Shown piece after piece: positions 1 through 8,261 of a stretch of DNA of 64,000 nt. The number at the start of each line of letters is the position of its first letter. Within the stretch, counting starts at the first letter, position 1. The DNA comes from Ascoidea rubescens DSM 1968 (taxonomy: Eukaryota; Ascomycota; Saccharomycetes; Ascoideales; Ascoideaceae), in assembly GCF_001661345.1 (NCBI RefSeq), contig NW_017962915.1, forward strand, positions 871,657 through 935,656. Reading direction: 5' to 3'. A program made the position numbers and the translations under genes. The notes beneath the pieces were generated by a model. That model was not told where the DNA came from. It worked only from the letters and a program-made list of their open reading frames with translations, and did no database searches.

Positions 1-63
1 TATTCAAATGGAAACATTAATTCGGTCATTTATTCGGAACAGTTATTTTGGTCAAAACTTTAA
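1..63 (+). CDS. 3' end of an unidentified gene, C-terminal Ser-Lys-Leu
   Basis: The first 20 codons of the window are open in frame 1 and end at a TAA at 61-63. The encoded tail is mixed hydrophobic and polar and ends in Phe-Trp-Ser-Lys-Leu. SKL at the extreme C-terminus is the classical type 1 peroxisomal targeting signal read by Pex5, so the protein may be a peroxisomal matrix enzyme. The fragment is too short to name a family. The frame could be chance, since 20 open codons are not rare, but the sequence turns strongly AT-rich and stop-rich directly after the TAA. That fits a gene end followed by a 3' UTR. Confidence 0.45.
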   Translation, partial: YSNGNINSVIYSEQLFWSKL

Positions 64-518
64 CATTTACGTATTTTTATTTATTATGGTTTATTCTTGC
101 ATTTATTTATTTTCTTTTACAAACTTATTTTTTTTTAAATCTTAAAAAAAATACTCTTAACTAAACAATTTAAATATAAAGTGTTTAACATTCTTTCCAA
201 TAATTGTAGAACTATTTTAAACGTACCCTATTAGAAAATAACAGTATTCGTTGTTTTTCATTTGCTTATTAATCTTTAAAAATATATAAATTGGCTTTAG
301 AAGATATTTGAGTACTATCAAAATACTTTTCAATACTTATCCGTTAAACAAGATTTACTTTATGATATGCAATTTTAGGAAAAAACTAAGATTCTTCAGA
401 TTCTCAACAAACGCTTTTATTTCTTAATTTATGGAATAAAATAGAACTATTTACATCAAATTATTTATAGACTATAATAAATCAAAAAAATTGACTTTTG
501 TACTTGTCTTTTAATAAT
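64..518. other. AT-rich intergenic, convergent 3' flanks
   Basis: Very AT-rich sequence with A and T runs and no sustained open frame. It separates the ends of the plus-strand gene at the window edge and the minus-strand PET123. I expect only 3' UTRs and poly(A) signals here. Confidence 0.6.
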
Positions 519-1466
519 CTATACTGATAATTTAGCATCAACAGTTGAGGGATTCTTCTTTAAATTCTTTTGAGCCTTTTGATAAAGATTTTTAGATACA
601 CCATTATACTCATCAATGATTTGGTCTGCATCTGGGAAAGCATTCTTATGAGTTCCAAGCAATTTATCAACTGCATTATTTGAAACATTTTTGTAGTTTT
701 GATCAATAAACATAGAAACACCAGAATTTAAAGTAACATCTAGTTGCTGCTCTAAATTAAAACGTTGATTTCTTTGAGCCGGGATTTCAAAAGCTTTTTC
801 GATTTTTTCTTTCAATTTTTCCTCTGTTATAACAAAATCTTTCGATTTGTAATAAAGTTCTAATAATCTTTCAGCCTGGTTCTCTTTTTTTATTAGCAAA
901 GAATTATTGTAATTGGCTTTTTTCTTCATCATTAGTATTTTTTTCTCGTCTTCTGTTCTTCTTCTAACTAATGGACCTTTCAAAAAACTAGAAATGGTTG
1001 GTAAGGTTAAAGAGTTTTTCTTAACAAAAACTTGATTCTTCATGTCTAATTTTCTCTGCTCTTTTCTTTTTTGCTGTAAAAGCACTTCTTTTTGCTTCTC
1101 GGCCTCTATTTTTTGAAGAATTTTTTGCTCCTCATTTGTATAAGCTTCTAATAAGTAATCTCTTCTTGTTTTGGCTTTTTTCAATTTAACCTGTTGAACT
1201 TTTGGAAAACTTCTAAATTGTTTGGAGTTGAAATCGATTTTTTTTTTAGGATTCTTAATAGTATTAGCAATTAATTTTTTGACAGGAGTATATTTAGGTA
1301 AGATCAAATTTCTTGTCGAGTTTTTTGGGTGAGGAACATCTTTGGCATAACCAGTGTCTGGAATCTCCTGTCTCTTGGGATGAATAATTGAGTGCTTAAA
1401 AATCTTGCGAGCCTCTGGCAATACACCACTAGGTTTGAAACCATATTTAACCAACTTGTTAACCAT
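519..1466 (-). CDS. PET123: Mitochondrial small-subunit ribosomal protein mS26 (Pet123)
   Basis: A 315-residue basic protein, close to the 318 residues of S. cerevisiae Pet123. The N-terminus carries the KYGF-x-(P)SG block and, about 40 residues in, a GYAK-x-V-x-HPK block, both characteristic of Pet123. The middle is a long Lys/Glu-rich coiled coil, about residues 95-150, followed by an RN-type PLVRRR segment and an NNSLL motif. Pet123 is a component of the mitochondrial 37S subunit needed for mitochondrial translation. The ATG at 1464-1466 matches the family start, so no N-terminal intron is needed. The gene diverges from the next one across a 278 bp promoter with a CACGTG box. Confidence 0.9.
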   Translation of the reverse strand: MVNKLVKYGFKPSGVLPEARKIFKHSIIHPKRQEIPDTGYAKDVPHPKNSTRNLILPKYTPVKKLIANTIKNPKKKIDFNSKQFRSFPKVQQVKLKKAKTRRDYLLEAYTNEEQKILQKIEAEKQKEVLLQQKRKEQRKLDMKNQVFVKKNSLTLPTISSFLKGPLVRRRTEDEKKILMMKKKANYNNSLLIKKENQAERLLELYYKSKDFVITEEKLKEKIEKAFEIPAQRNQRFNLEQQLDVTLNSGVSMFIDQNYKNVSNNAVDKLLGTHKNAFPDADQIIDEYNGVSKNLYQKAQKNLKKNPSTVDAKLSV

Positions 1467-1553
1467 CTCTGCAAATAACCAACACTGATTGCACCAGCCA
1501 ATGAAGCATTTCCTTCAGCAGCTGAAAAAAAATGATAAAATCAACTTTGATTT

Positions 1554-1559
1554 CACGTG
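1554..1559. promoter_or_regulatory. CACGTG box (Cbf1-type) in the PET123 divergent promoter
   Basis: The palindrome TCACGTGA lies 88 bp upstream of the PET123 start and 186 bp upstream of the divergent gene. In yeasts Cbf1 binds this full palindrome, and in Candida it is linked to respiratory and ribosomal genes. Binding here is inferred from sequence only. Confidence 0.45.
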
Positions 1560-1744
1560 ACTTAACGTGACCATATAAGTGTTAACGCACTTTTTCACGC
1601 GATTATCATCCAGTTCTCACGCAATTTTAACGGGTGTGGATTAGAAGAAATTGAAGATTATGTGATAAGGATATAAGATCACAATGATTTGGAGATAATT
1701 TTTGTTTTTTGTTTTTTGGTTGAATTTAGAAATTAGAAGTAATA

Positions 1745-2401
1745 ATGTTTTCATCGTTAGTCGCTAGAAGATCATCTTCTATTGCTGTATTGTTTGTTAG
1801 GAATGAACGATTTTTCAGTTCTTTTTATCGGGCTAGATATGCTAAATCAGTTTTTAATAGTGATTTGAATTTCAATAATAATTTTGGAAATAATTATATG
1901 CCAAATATTGTTTATTTGAATAAAAACAATGATTTTTTACCAATAGATGATATAAATCCTATTGAATTTAGAGAAGAGTTGATAAATACGAGTGCTGATT
2001 TAGGCTCTTCATCTTCTGTTGAAGAAGATAACAAAAATACTAATCAAAGTGATATTTATACACAATTACCAGATGATTCTCAGTTTATTACGCAACATTA
2101 CAATGAGTTAAAGATTTTTAAAAGTCATTTAGTGAAAAACTATAACAAAAAATTTCAGGATTTTAAAGCAAGTGAATTATTAAAAGAGTTGATTTTTTTC
2201 ATTAATAGTAATATTGAGCAATCAAATAAGGCAAATGGTACGATAGAGGAGTTCAATGTGAGAACCTTTAAAAAATTTTATAACAATATTAAAATTACAT
2301 TAAGATTGAATGGTAATTATACGTTTACATTAGATTTATTACTACAAAACAAGGAAATTTTCGATAATATTAATAAAAAAATTCAAGATAGCAAAAAATA
2401 A
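1745..2401 (+). CDS. Unknown protein, predicted mitochondrial
   Basis: A 218-residue protein I do not recognise. The first about 30 residues are rich in Arg, Ser and Phe and lack acidic residues until the ERFF segment, as in a mitochondrial presequence. Residues about 75-100 are acidic and Ser/Asn-rich and probably disordered. The C-terminal half (about 110-215) looks helical, with regularly spaced hydrophobics and many Lys, Asn and Phe. The gene shares a divergent promoter with PET123, which fits a mitochondrial role but proves nothing. The ATG at 1745 is the first in the frame. A fast-evolving mitochondrial expression or assembly factor would fit, but I cannot assign a family. Confidence 0.75.
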   Translation: MFSSLVARRSSSIAVLFVRNERFFSSFYRARYAKSVFNSDLNFNNNFGNNYMPNIVYLNKNNDFLPIDDINPIEFREELINTSADLGSSSSVEEDNKNTNQSDIYTQLPDDSQFITQHYNELKIFKSHLVKNYNKKFQDFKASELLKELIFFINSNIEQSNKANGTIEEFNVRTFKKFYNNIKITLRLNGNYTFTLDLLLQNKEIFDNINKKIQDSKK

Positions 2402-2567
2402 ATAGTAAAGATATTATTCTTATTTTGGTTCATATTTTTATAGGTATTTTGATATAAGTGTTTATAAAATTTTCAATATTTTTTTTTTTTCGATTAAATA
2501 ATTTTTTTAGTATTCAATTGACAATAAATAGATAATAGAACAAGATATAAAATCAAACTTACACAGG

Positions 2568-2595
2568 TAGGGCTTTAAAAAGAAATTATAGGGCT
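2568..2595 (+). promoter_or_regulatory. Two direct TAGGGCT motifs upstream of POF1
   Basis: TAGGGCT followed by TTTA occurs at 2568 and again at 2589. The two copies are in the same orientation and exactly 21 bp apart, about two helical turns. TAGGGCT is the reverse complement of the RCCCTA core bound by the Myb-type factor Tbf1, which drives ribosomal-protein promoters in Candida. The pair ends about 110 bp upstream of the POF1 start. Confidence 0.4.
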
Positions 2596-2704
2596 TTAGC
2601 GATTTACAGATCTCAATATGAAATTGAGGAAATTGGGGGAAATTAAGAGAAACCTTTTATTTTAGTTATTATGATTTTGTTTTTCAATCTTTATTTTTTG
2701 AAAG

Positions 2705-3523
2705 ATGAATTCTAAATTGATTTTAAAAGAGTTTATTGATTCAAATGTGTTATTTAAACTAATTTATAAGACCAATGTCATGAATAATCAGTTGTTAGTA
2801 AAAAATATATTGATATTAGATTCCTCATTTAACCCACCGCATAAAGCACATTTATCGTTAATTAACAATTCAATAAACTATTATAATACAAAGATCCATA
2901 AGGAAAAGATTGAAAATGAGGTCCTATTATTATTTTCTACCAATAATGCTGATAAGAAATTTGATAATACAATTGAGGATTTTTCAAATAGATTGAATAT
3001 GGTTAAATTATTTGCGGATTATATTAATGTCTACAGTGGAAATAATGTTAGAATTGGGTTAACAAAAAATGCTAAATTCATCAATAAATATAATAGTATA
3101 AAAGAGGAGTTTTCTAGCTTGAAAACTGATATTAATAAGTTTATCTTTTTAATGGGATTTGATACGTTAATCAGAGTTTTTGATTCCAAATATTATAAGC
3201 CCTTGACAGTAGAAGAATCTTTAGATGAGTTTATTAGAAATTCCAGATTATTTGTTTTAACAAGGAAAATGAATGAAAATGATAGAGATAGTTATGGGTT
3301 ACAAACTGGGTATTTAGATAGGATTTCTAGGACCGAGAAAATCATTCCAATTGATTGGTTAAGCCATATAGATTTGATAGAAAACAGTGAAAAGGAAATG
3401 ACAAGTGTGTCTTCATCGGATATCAGAAAGAGAATTGGGTTGAATGAGGACGATTGGCAATTCCATGTGGTTGATTCCATCAGAGATTACATTATTGAAA
3501 GAGGATTGTATAGAGGTAGATAG
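2705..3523 (+). CDS. POF1: Nicotinamide mononucleotide adenylyltransferase, Pof1 type
   Basis: A 272-residue protein (S. cerevisiae Pof1 is about 258). It has the nucleotidyltransferase signature LDSSFNPPHKAHL at about residues 38-50, with the HxxH catalytic pair at His46 and His49. It also has NNADK after a central strand, a GFDT motif near residue 155, and the C-terminal SSSDIR motif that closes the NMNAT nucleotide site. The enzyme joins NMN and ATP to form NAD. Pof1 is a divergent cytosolic NMNAT homologue also linked to protein quality control in S. cerevisiae. The first ATG (2705) gives an N-terminus that aligns with Pof1. A second ATG at residue 26 is possible but would cut into the aligned region. 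Confidence 0.88.
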   Translation: MNSKLILKEFIDSNVLFKLIYKTNVMNNQLLVKNILILDSSFNPPHKAHLSLINNSINYYNTKIHKEKIENEVLLLFSTNNADKKFDNTIEDFSNRLNMVKLFADYINVYSGNNVRIGLTKNAKFINKYNSIKEEFSSLKTDINKFIFLMGFDTLIRVFDSKYYKPLTVEESLDEFIRNSRLFVLTRKMNENDRDSYGLQTGYLDRISRTEKIIPIDWLSHIDLIENSEKEMTSVSSSDIRKRIGLNEDDWQFHVVDSIRDYIIERGLYRGR

Positions 3524-4358
3524 TAGAATAGGAAAATAGAATTGGATAATATACTTGTAGGCAGATAAAGCCAGTCTATATCCGTCGGGCGGGAGTAGCT
3601 TTTCGAGCCTTTTGAAAGCAGTTTTTTGTATGTGCCGAAAGAAGCAGGATGTCGCGTGCTTAGTCAGTGCTTACCCTGCGGCGGAAACCAGCGAGAATCT
3701 GGAGAAAGCTGGAGAAAGCTGGAGAAAAAAAATTGCAGTTTTATGAACAGGGGGTTTAATAATATCACAAATGTTTTTGAATGAATTTTCTCCATTTGAA
3801 AAAAAAATAACTGTGTAACAGAAGGAAAAACTCGAAAGAAGAGGAGAAATTGAAGTTATGAATAGGATTGTTGATTACCGCACAAGGCTTTCATAGGATG
3901 GAAAAGCTCTCCACTGATTAATATGAGGTAAAAAGAAATAAAGTGAGACAAATTGGTAAAGAAAAAAAAAATAAAACAGAAATTAAATTTATTGAGTTGC
4001 TTCTTTTTCGCAACAGTTTTTGGCCGCGATAATCTGGATGATGATTACAAAAAGGGAAGAATAAGGAAGGAGTTAAAAAGCGCACTATATTTGTACTTGA
4101 CGATAATTTTTTTTCAGAAAGTGATCATTTATAATTCAGTTAGTGAAATTAATGGGATATTTAGGATTATTTGGAATTCTTTTTCTGTTTTGCTAAGTTT
4201 TAAATCTTATAAGTACATATAAAAGTTAGGCTATATTTCTTTATTCGAATTGAACTTGTTTTCTTATTGATTTGGATTGGATTGCAATTTTTTTTTATTT
4301 TTCTTTTGAAAAGACAGCAAATTAAGAACAAATATTGTGTATAATATAATCAGAGAAA
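3524..4358. other. Intergenic region with a small GC-rich patch
   Basis: No credible gene. An 89-codon open frame at 3953-4222 starts at TTG and has a random-looking composition. At about 3570-3700 the sequence is clearly more GC-rich than its surroundings and contains a short tandem repeat. The rest is AT-rich leader and promoter of the first carrier gene. Confidence 0.55.
3699..3727 (+). repeat. 10-bp tandem repeat, three copies
   Basis: The unit CTGGAGAAAG is present three times head to tail; the last copy ends in A instead of G. The 10 bp period is one helical turn. The repeat lies in the GC-richer patch between POF1 and the first carrier gene. Confidence 0.7.
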
Positions 4359-5483
4359 ATGAACACAGATACTAGGCGTAAGTTTTAAATAAATCAAGCA
4401 TTAAGTGAAAGGAAAAAGATAGAATAGAGTTGATAATAATGAAACAATCAAGAATTTCAGCAAAACAAAATGTAATCAAAAACAATTTTTTTTTTCTATT
4501 TGCAATTCTAATTAGACTTAAAAATTAGGATATTATTCTAATATATTTTAAATCCTTTTTTTTTATTTAATTTAATTAATATAGCACTTCCATTCGTTTA
4601 TCAATTTGGATCAGGAGCAATTGCAGGGATCTCTGAGATCTTATTATTATATCCATTAGATGTTGTGAAAACTCGTATTCAATTACAAATTGGAAAACCT
4701 CAAATTGGGGCCAGTAGTACATATTATACAGGAATTATTGATTGTTTTACAAAGATTGTTAGAAATGAGGGCCCAACTAAATTATATCGTGGAATCACTG
4801 CCCCAGTATTAATGGAGGCGCCAAAGAGAGCAGTTAAATTTGCAGCCAATGACTCCTGGGGACAATTTTACAGAAAGCAATTTGGCGTTAAAGAAATGAA
4901 TCAATCGTTATCTATATTGACAGGAGCAAGTGCCGGTGCTACAGAAGCATTTGTTGTGGTGCCATTTGAATTGGTCAAAATCCGATTACAAGATAAAAAT
5001 TCAGCAGGCAAGTATAAAGGAATGATCGATGTTATTACCAAAGTAGTTAAGACAGAAGGTTTATTGGCAATGTACAATGGGTTAGAGTCAACATTATGGA
5101 GACATATCGCATGGAATTCGGGTTATTTTGGATGTATTTATCAAGTTAAATCGTTGTTGCCAAAACCTCAAAACTCAACAGAAAAAACTGCAAACGATTT
5201 GATTTCCGGTGCTATTGGTGGAACAGTTGGTACTATATTCAATACACCATTCGATGTTGTTAAGAGCAGAATCCAAAATACAGTAAAAGTGGCAGGCGTC
5301 ACACCCAAATATAACTGGACCTTCCCAGCAGTGGCCACTATCTACAAGGAAGAAGGGTTTGCAGCATTGTATAAGGGTTTCTTGCCCAAGGTATTGAGGT
5401 TGGGTCCAGGAGGCGGTGTTCTATTGGTTGTGTTCTCGCAATGCATGGACTTCTTTAGAACCATCCACTACAAAGACCAATGA
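4359..5483 (+). CDS. ODC1: Mitochondrial 2-oxodicarboxylate carrier, tandem copy 1 (2 exons)
   Basis: Exon 1 is 4359-4377 (19 nt), the intron is 4378-4584 (GTAAGT to ATAG) and exon 2 is 4585-5483. The spliced protein has 305 residues and starts MNTDTRPLPFVYQF, which restores the conserved beginning of transmembrane helix 1. The three mitochondrial-carrier signatures are present: PLDVVKTR, PFELVKIR and PFDVVKSR. The family exchanges 2-oxoadipate and 2-oxoglutarate across the inner mitochondrial membrane and links lysine metabolism to the matrix. The branch site is weak (a TTCTAAT-like element). The next gene is a paralogue with an intron at the same codon and phase. The assignment to Odc1/2 is strong; which S. 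cerevisiae paralogue it matches is not meaningful. Confidence 0.9.
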
Positions 5484-6564
5484 TTTGGTGATTGCTGCTC
5501 TTTATAGAAAAGCTGGATAGATCAATAAAGCGTAATCCCATTCTGGAGAACACTGCAGTTGCACGCGGCTCCGCGTCTCTTCGCAGAGACCGAAGGCGAG
5601 TAGCGATTCCGATATAGGCAAGTGGGAAACCGGCGCGCTCCCACAAAAGAGCAGTCGACGCCGGGTGGAGCAAGAAAAAGACGCGGAAACTTGTGCTGCT
5701 TGGGCCGGCCGAACGTCCTGGGGTCTGATACGAAATGCCGCCTCCATCCCGATCGCGCGCTCCCGGTCGGTCAGGCCTCGCGCTGTCTGAGACCGGTCTG
5801 TTTGCGGGATACTGCCCACAGAGATGCCTCCTATGGCTCTGCATCAGCGTGCAAAGAGTGCAAAGAGGGAAACACAACAGTCATGGCAGTCATAACAGTC
5901 GCAGCACAGAGCGGCCAAAACACCCATAACAACCAAAAAGTTAAAATGGGCCCGGTTGCTTCTTATCAGTTTCCTCCTGGGCCGGCGCCAGTGCTGTGGT
6001 TCTGGTCTGGATATAATTGCTATCTTTCCAAAGTTACCACATCGGGCAATATTAAGGTTATTTTTCGTGCATTACTATGTGAAATTTCGTCCTTTGTCGA
6101 TAACCGGTCCCAAACATCAAAATATATTTCAATGTATTAACTTCAATGCAATCCAAAATCAAGCTCAAGACAGTCAAAAAGAAAATTTTTCTGCTTTTTC
6201 CTTAATAATTGTGTCGAATATATCTTGATAATTTGCTATATTTACTAATAACAATTCAAAACAATGAAACTGTAATTCATTCACAATAGGTAACATATAT
6301 CCTATTTTCTTTCCATCTCTCTCTGACTTTAATCTAGCTCCATTACAACCATCTTCTTTAGGGTTTCCCAAGCTTCAAATTTTTTAAAATTTCATATATA
6401 AGTTATAATTATTACTAATTTAATTATATCCTTTTTCATTATTTAGTATCATAATCTCTTATTCCCAAATATATTCTCAACTAAATACCACTTTATATAA
6501 TATAAACTGGATTATTTTTTTTTTCATCTCTCCATCATTTCAGTTTTAACACTCAAAATCAAAA
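5484..6564. other. GC-rich spacer between the carrier copies
   Basis: From about 5540 to 5990 the sequence is far more GC-rich than any neighbouring DNA. It has several overlapping open frames on both strands, none resembling a known protein. At about 6040-6560 it returns to AT-rich leader sequence. A minus-strand open frame at 6174-6371 lacks an ATG start. The spacer may be a promoter, a non-coding RNA or the remnant of an older gene. Confidence 0.5.
5564..5644 (+). other. Cluster of perfect short hairpins
   Basis: Three inverted repeats lie close together. CGCGG (5564-5568) pairs with CCGCG (5571-5575). GTCTC (5575-5579) pairs with GAGAC (5586-5590). GTGGGA (5622-5627) pairs with TCCCAC (5639-5644). 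They start about 80 bp after the stop codon of carrier copy 1, inside the GC-rich patch. They could fold in RNA, but the first loop is only 2 nt and the first two stems share a base. Confidence 0.45.
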
Positions 6565-7750
6565 ATGAAAATTGATAATAGACGTAAGTTCACTCATTAT
6601 TCATTATTCATTATTCATTATTCTTTATTCATTACTCATTACTCATTACTCATTATTCCTTATACTCAATATTCTTTTATGACTCTATTTAAAATTTTTA
6701 TTGTCTCATTAAATTTTTTCTTATTTCAATTTTCACAAATTTATAATTTCAAACTTGGTCATCATTATAAACACACCCTTTAAACAACAGTTACTAACTT
6801 TCTCAATTTTAGCTATCCCTTTTTACTACCAATTCCTATCCGGTGCAATTGCTGGCATAACTGAAGTATCAATAAACTATCCTCTCGACGTAGTCAAAAC
6901 TCGTCTTCAATTACAAATTGGCTCAAAGGCAACCGCTGCTCTTAATAATACTCCTCACTATAACGGTGTTTTTGACTGTTTATCCAAAATCCTCAAACAT
7001 GAAGGAATAAGAAGACTATATCGTGGGATTTCGGCTCCAATCTTAATGGAAGCTCCAAAAAGAGCTGTTAAATTCGGTGGTAATGAAAGATGGGGAATCT
7101 TCTATAGAAATTTATTCAAAGTAGATGAAATGTCCCAGGCTTTATCCATACTAACCGGTGCAAGTGCTGGTCTAACTGAAGCTTGTGTCATAGTCCCCTT
7201 TGAATATTGCAAAATTCAATTACAAGATAAAACAAAACATTCTCAATACACCAATATTCTAGATGTCGTTAAAAAGACCATCAAAAATCATGGAATCCTA
7301 AGATTATATACCGGTTTAGAAGCAACAATGTGGAAACACTCCTCTTGGAACGCTGCTTATTTCGGTAGTGTCTTTCAAATTAGAGCTTTATTACCAAAAC
7401 CAAAAAATTCAACTGAAAAGACTATCAATGATCTAATAGCTGGTGGTGTCGGTGGCATTATGGGCACAACTGTTTCAACTCCCTTTGATGTTGTAAAAAG
7501 TAGAGTCCAAAGTCAACCACATACCCCAGGTCTCCCATTGAAATACATTTGGAATTGGCAATCTGTTATCCTCATACATAAACAAGAAGGTTTCAATGCC
7601 TTATTTAAAGGTTATGCCCCAAAATTATTGAGATATGCCCCAGGTGGTGGTATTCTATTGGTTGTATTCTCCGAATGCATGGATTTCTTTAGAAAATTTC
7701 ATTATAGCGATCAAGATAATGATCAAAAACTTGTAAATAAATTTACCTAG
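6565..7750 (+). CDS. ODC1: Mitochondrial 2-oxodicarboxylate carrier, tandem copy 2 (2 exons)
   Basis: Exon 1 is 6565-6583 (19 nt), the intron is 6584-6812 (GTAAGT donor, perfect TACTAAC at 6792-6798, TTTTAG acceptor) and exon 2 is 6813-7750. The spliced protein has 318 residues and starts MKIDNRPIPFYYQF. The intron splits codon 7 after its first base, exactly as in copy 1. Signatures are PLDVVKTR, a variant PFEYCKIQ, and PFDVVKSR. The second one has lost the usual hydrophobic-Val before Lys and the final Arg, so this copy may have drifted in function. A 12-residue polar tail follows the HYSDQ shared end. The role is expected to be oxodicarboxylate exchange at the inner mitochondrial membrane. 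Confidence 0.9.
6588..6657 (+). repeat. 7-bp tandem repeat inside the carrier intron
   Basis: Imperfect repeats of TTCATTA/CTCATTA, about nine copies, fill the first third of the intron just after the donor site. They are absent from the intron of copy 1. Confidence 0.65.
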
Positions 7751-8261
7751 ATTCAATCGTCAGATTATCTAATAATTAATAATTAATATCCAATTTAAAA
7801 TTATAACAACAGAGCAACAAAACAAAAGCACCAAATCAAATCAAATCAAATGAAAATTTATAGACCTTTTTTCATCTCCTTTTTAGTTCATTGTTCTTTT
7901 TTTATTAGTGGTTCATATTTTATTCATACATATATTTATATACAAATCTGTTTTATATACCTTTTTTTGTGTGTTTGTTTGTTTGTTTTTTATTTTAATT
8001 TTAATTTTATTCTCATTTTTTTTTTCATTCAAGCAAATCATTTTGATTTTGATTTTGATTTTGATTTTGATTTTGATTTTGATTTTGATTTTGATTTTGA
8101 TTTTGATTTTGATTTTGATTTTGATTTTGATCTTCACCTTCCTGATTTTTCATGCTAATTTTCATGTAATGAATTTATCAATTATATCCATTGTATATAC
8201 TACATATTAATTAATCTTAATCATTATAAGCTTTCATAAAATATATAATATTTCAATTTAT
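7751..8261. other. Convergent intergenic region with a microsatellite
   Basis: It separates the end of carrier copy 2 from the end of SMP3. The open frames here are produced by the hexanucleotide repeat and T-rich runs, and I do not regard them as genes. Confidence 0.7.
8041..8130. repeat. (TTTTGA)15 hexanucleotide microsatellite
   Basis: Fifteen uninterrupted copies of TTTTGA. Six-bp periodicity keeps frames open on both strands (Asp-Phe, Ile-Leu and Lys-Ile dipeptide repeats), which creates spurious ORFs. Confidence 0.95.

Noticed and set aside
5455-6140. Long overlapping ORFs on both strands in the GC-rich spacer
   Set aside because: Fewer stop codons are expected in GC-rich DNA; none of the translations shows a domain or conserved start.
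6174-6371. Minus-strand frame with protein-like sequence (IGYMLPIVNELQF)
   Set aside because: It starts at TTG with no usable ATG except one leaving 40 residues, and I could not find a supporting upstream exon before carrier copy 2. It could still be a gene remnant.
7850-8210. Overlapping ORFs of 74-102 codons on both strands near 8 kb
   Set aside because: They are produced by the (TTTTGA)15 repeat and T-rich runs; the products are simple dipeptide repeats.
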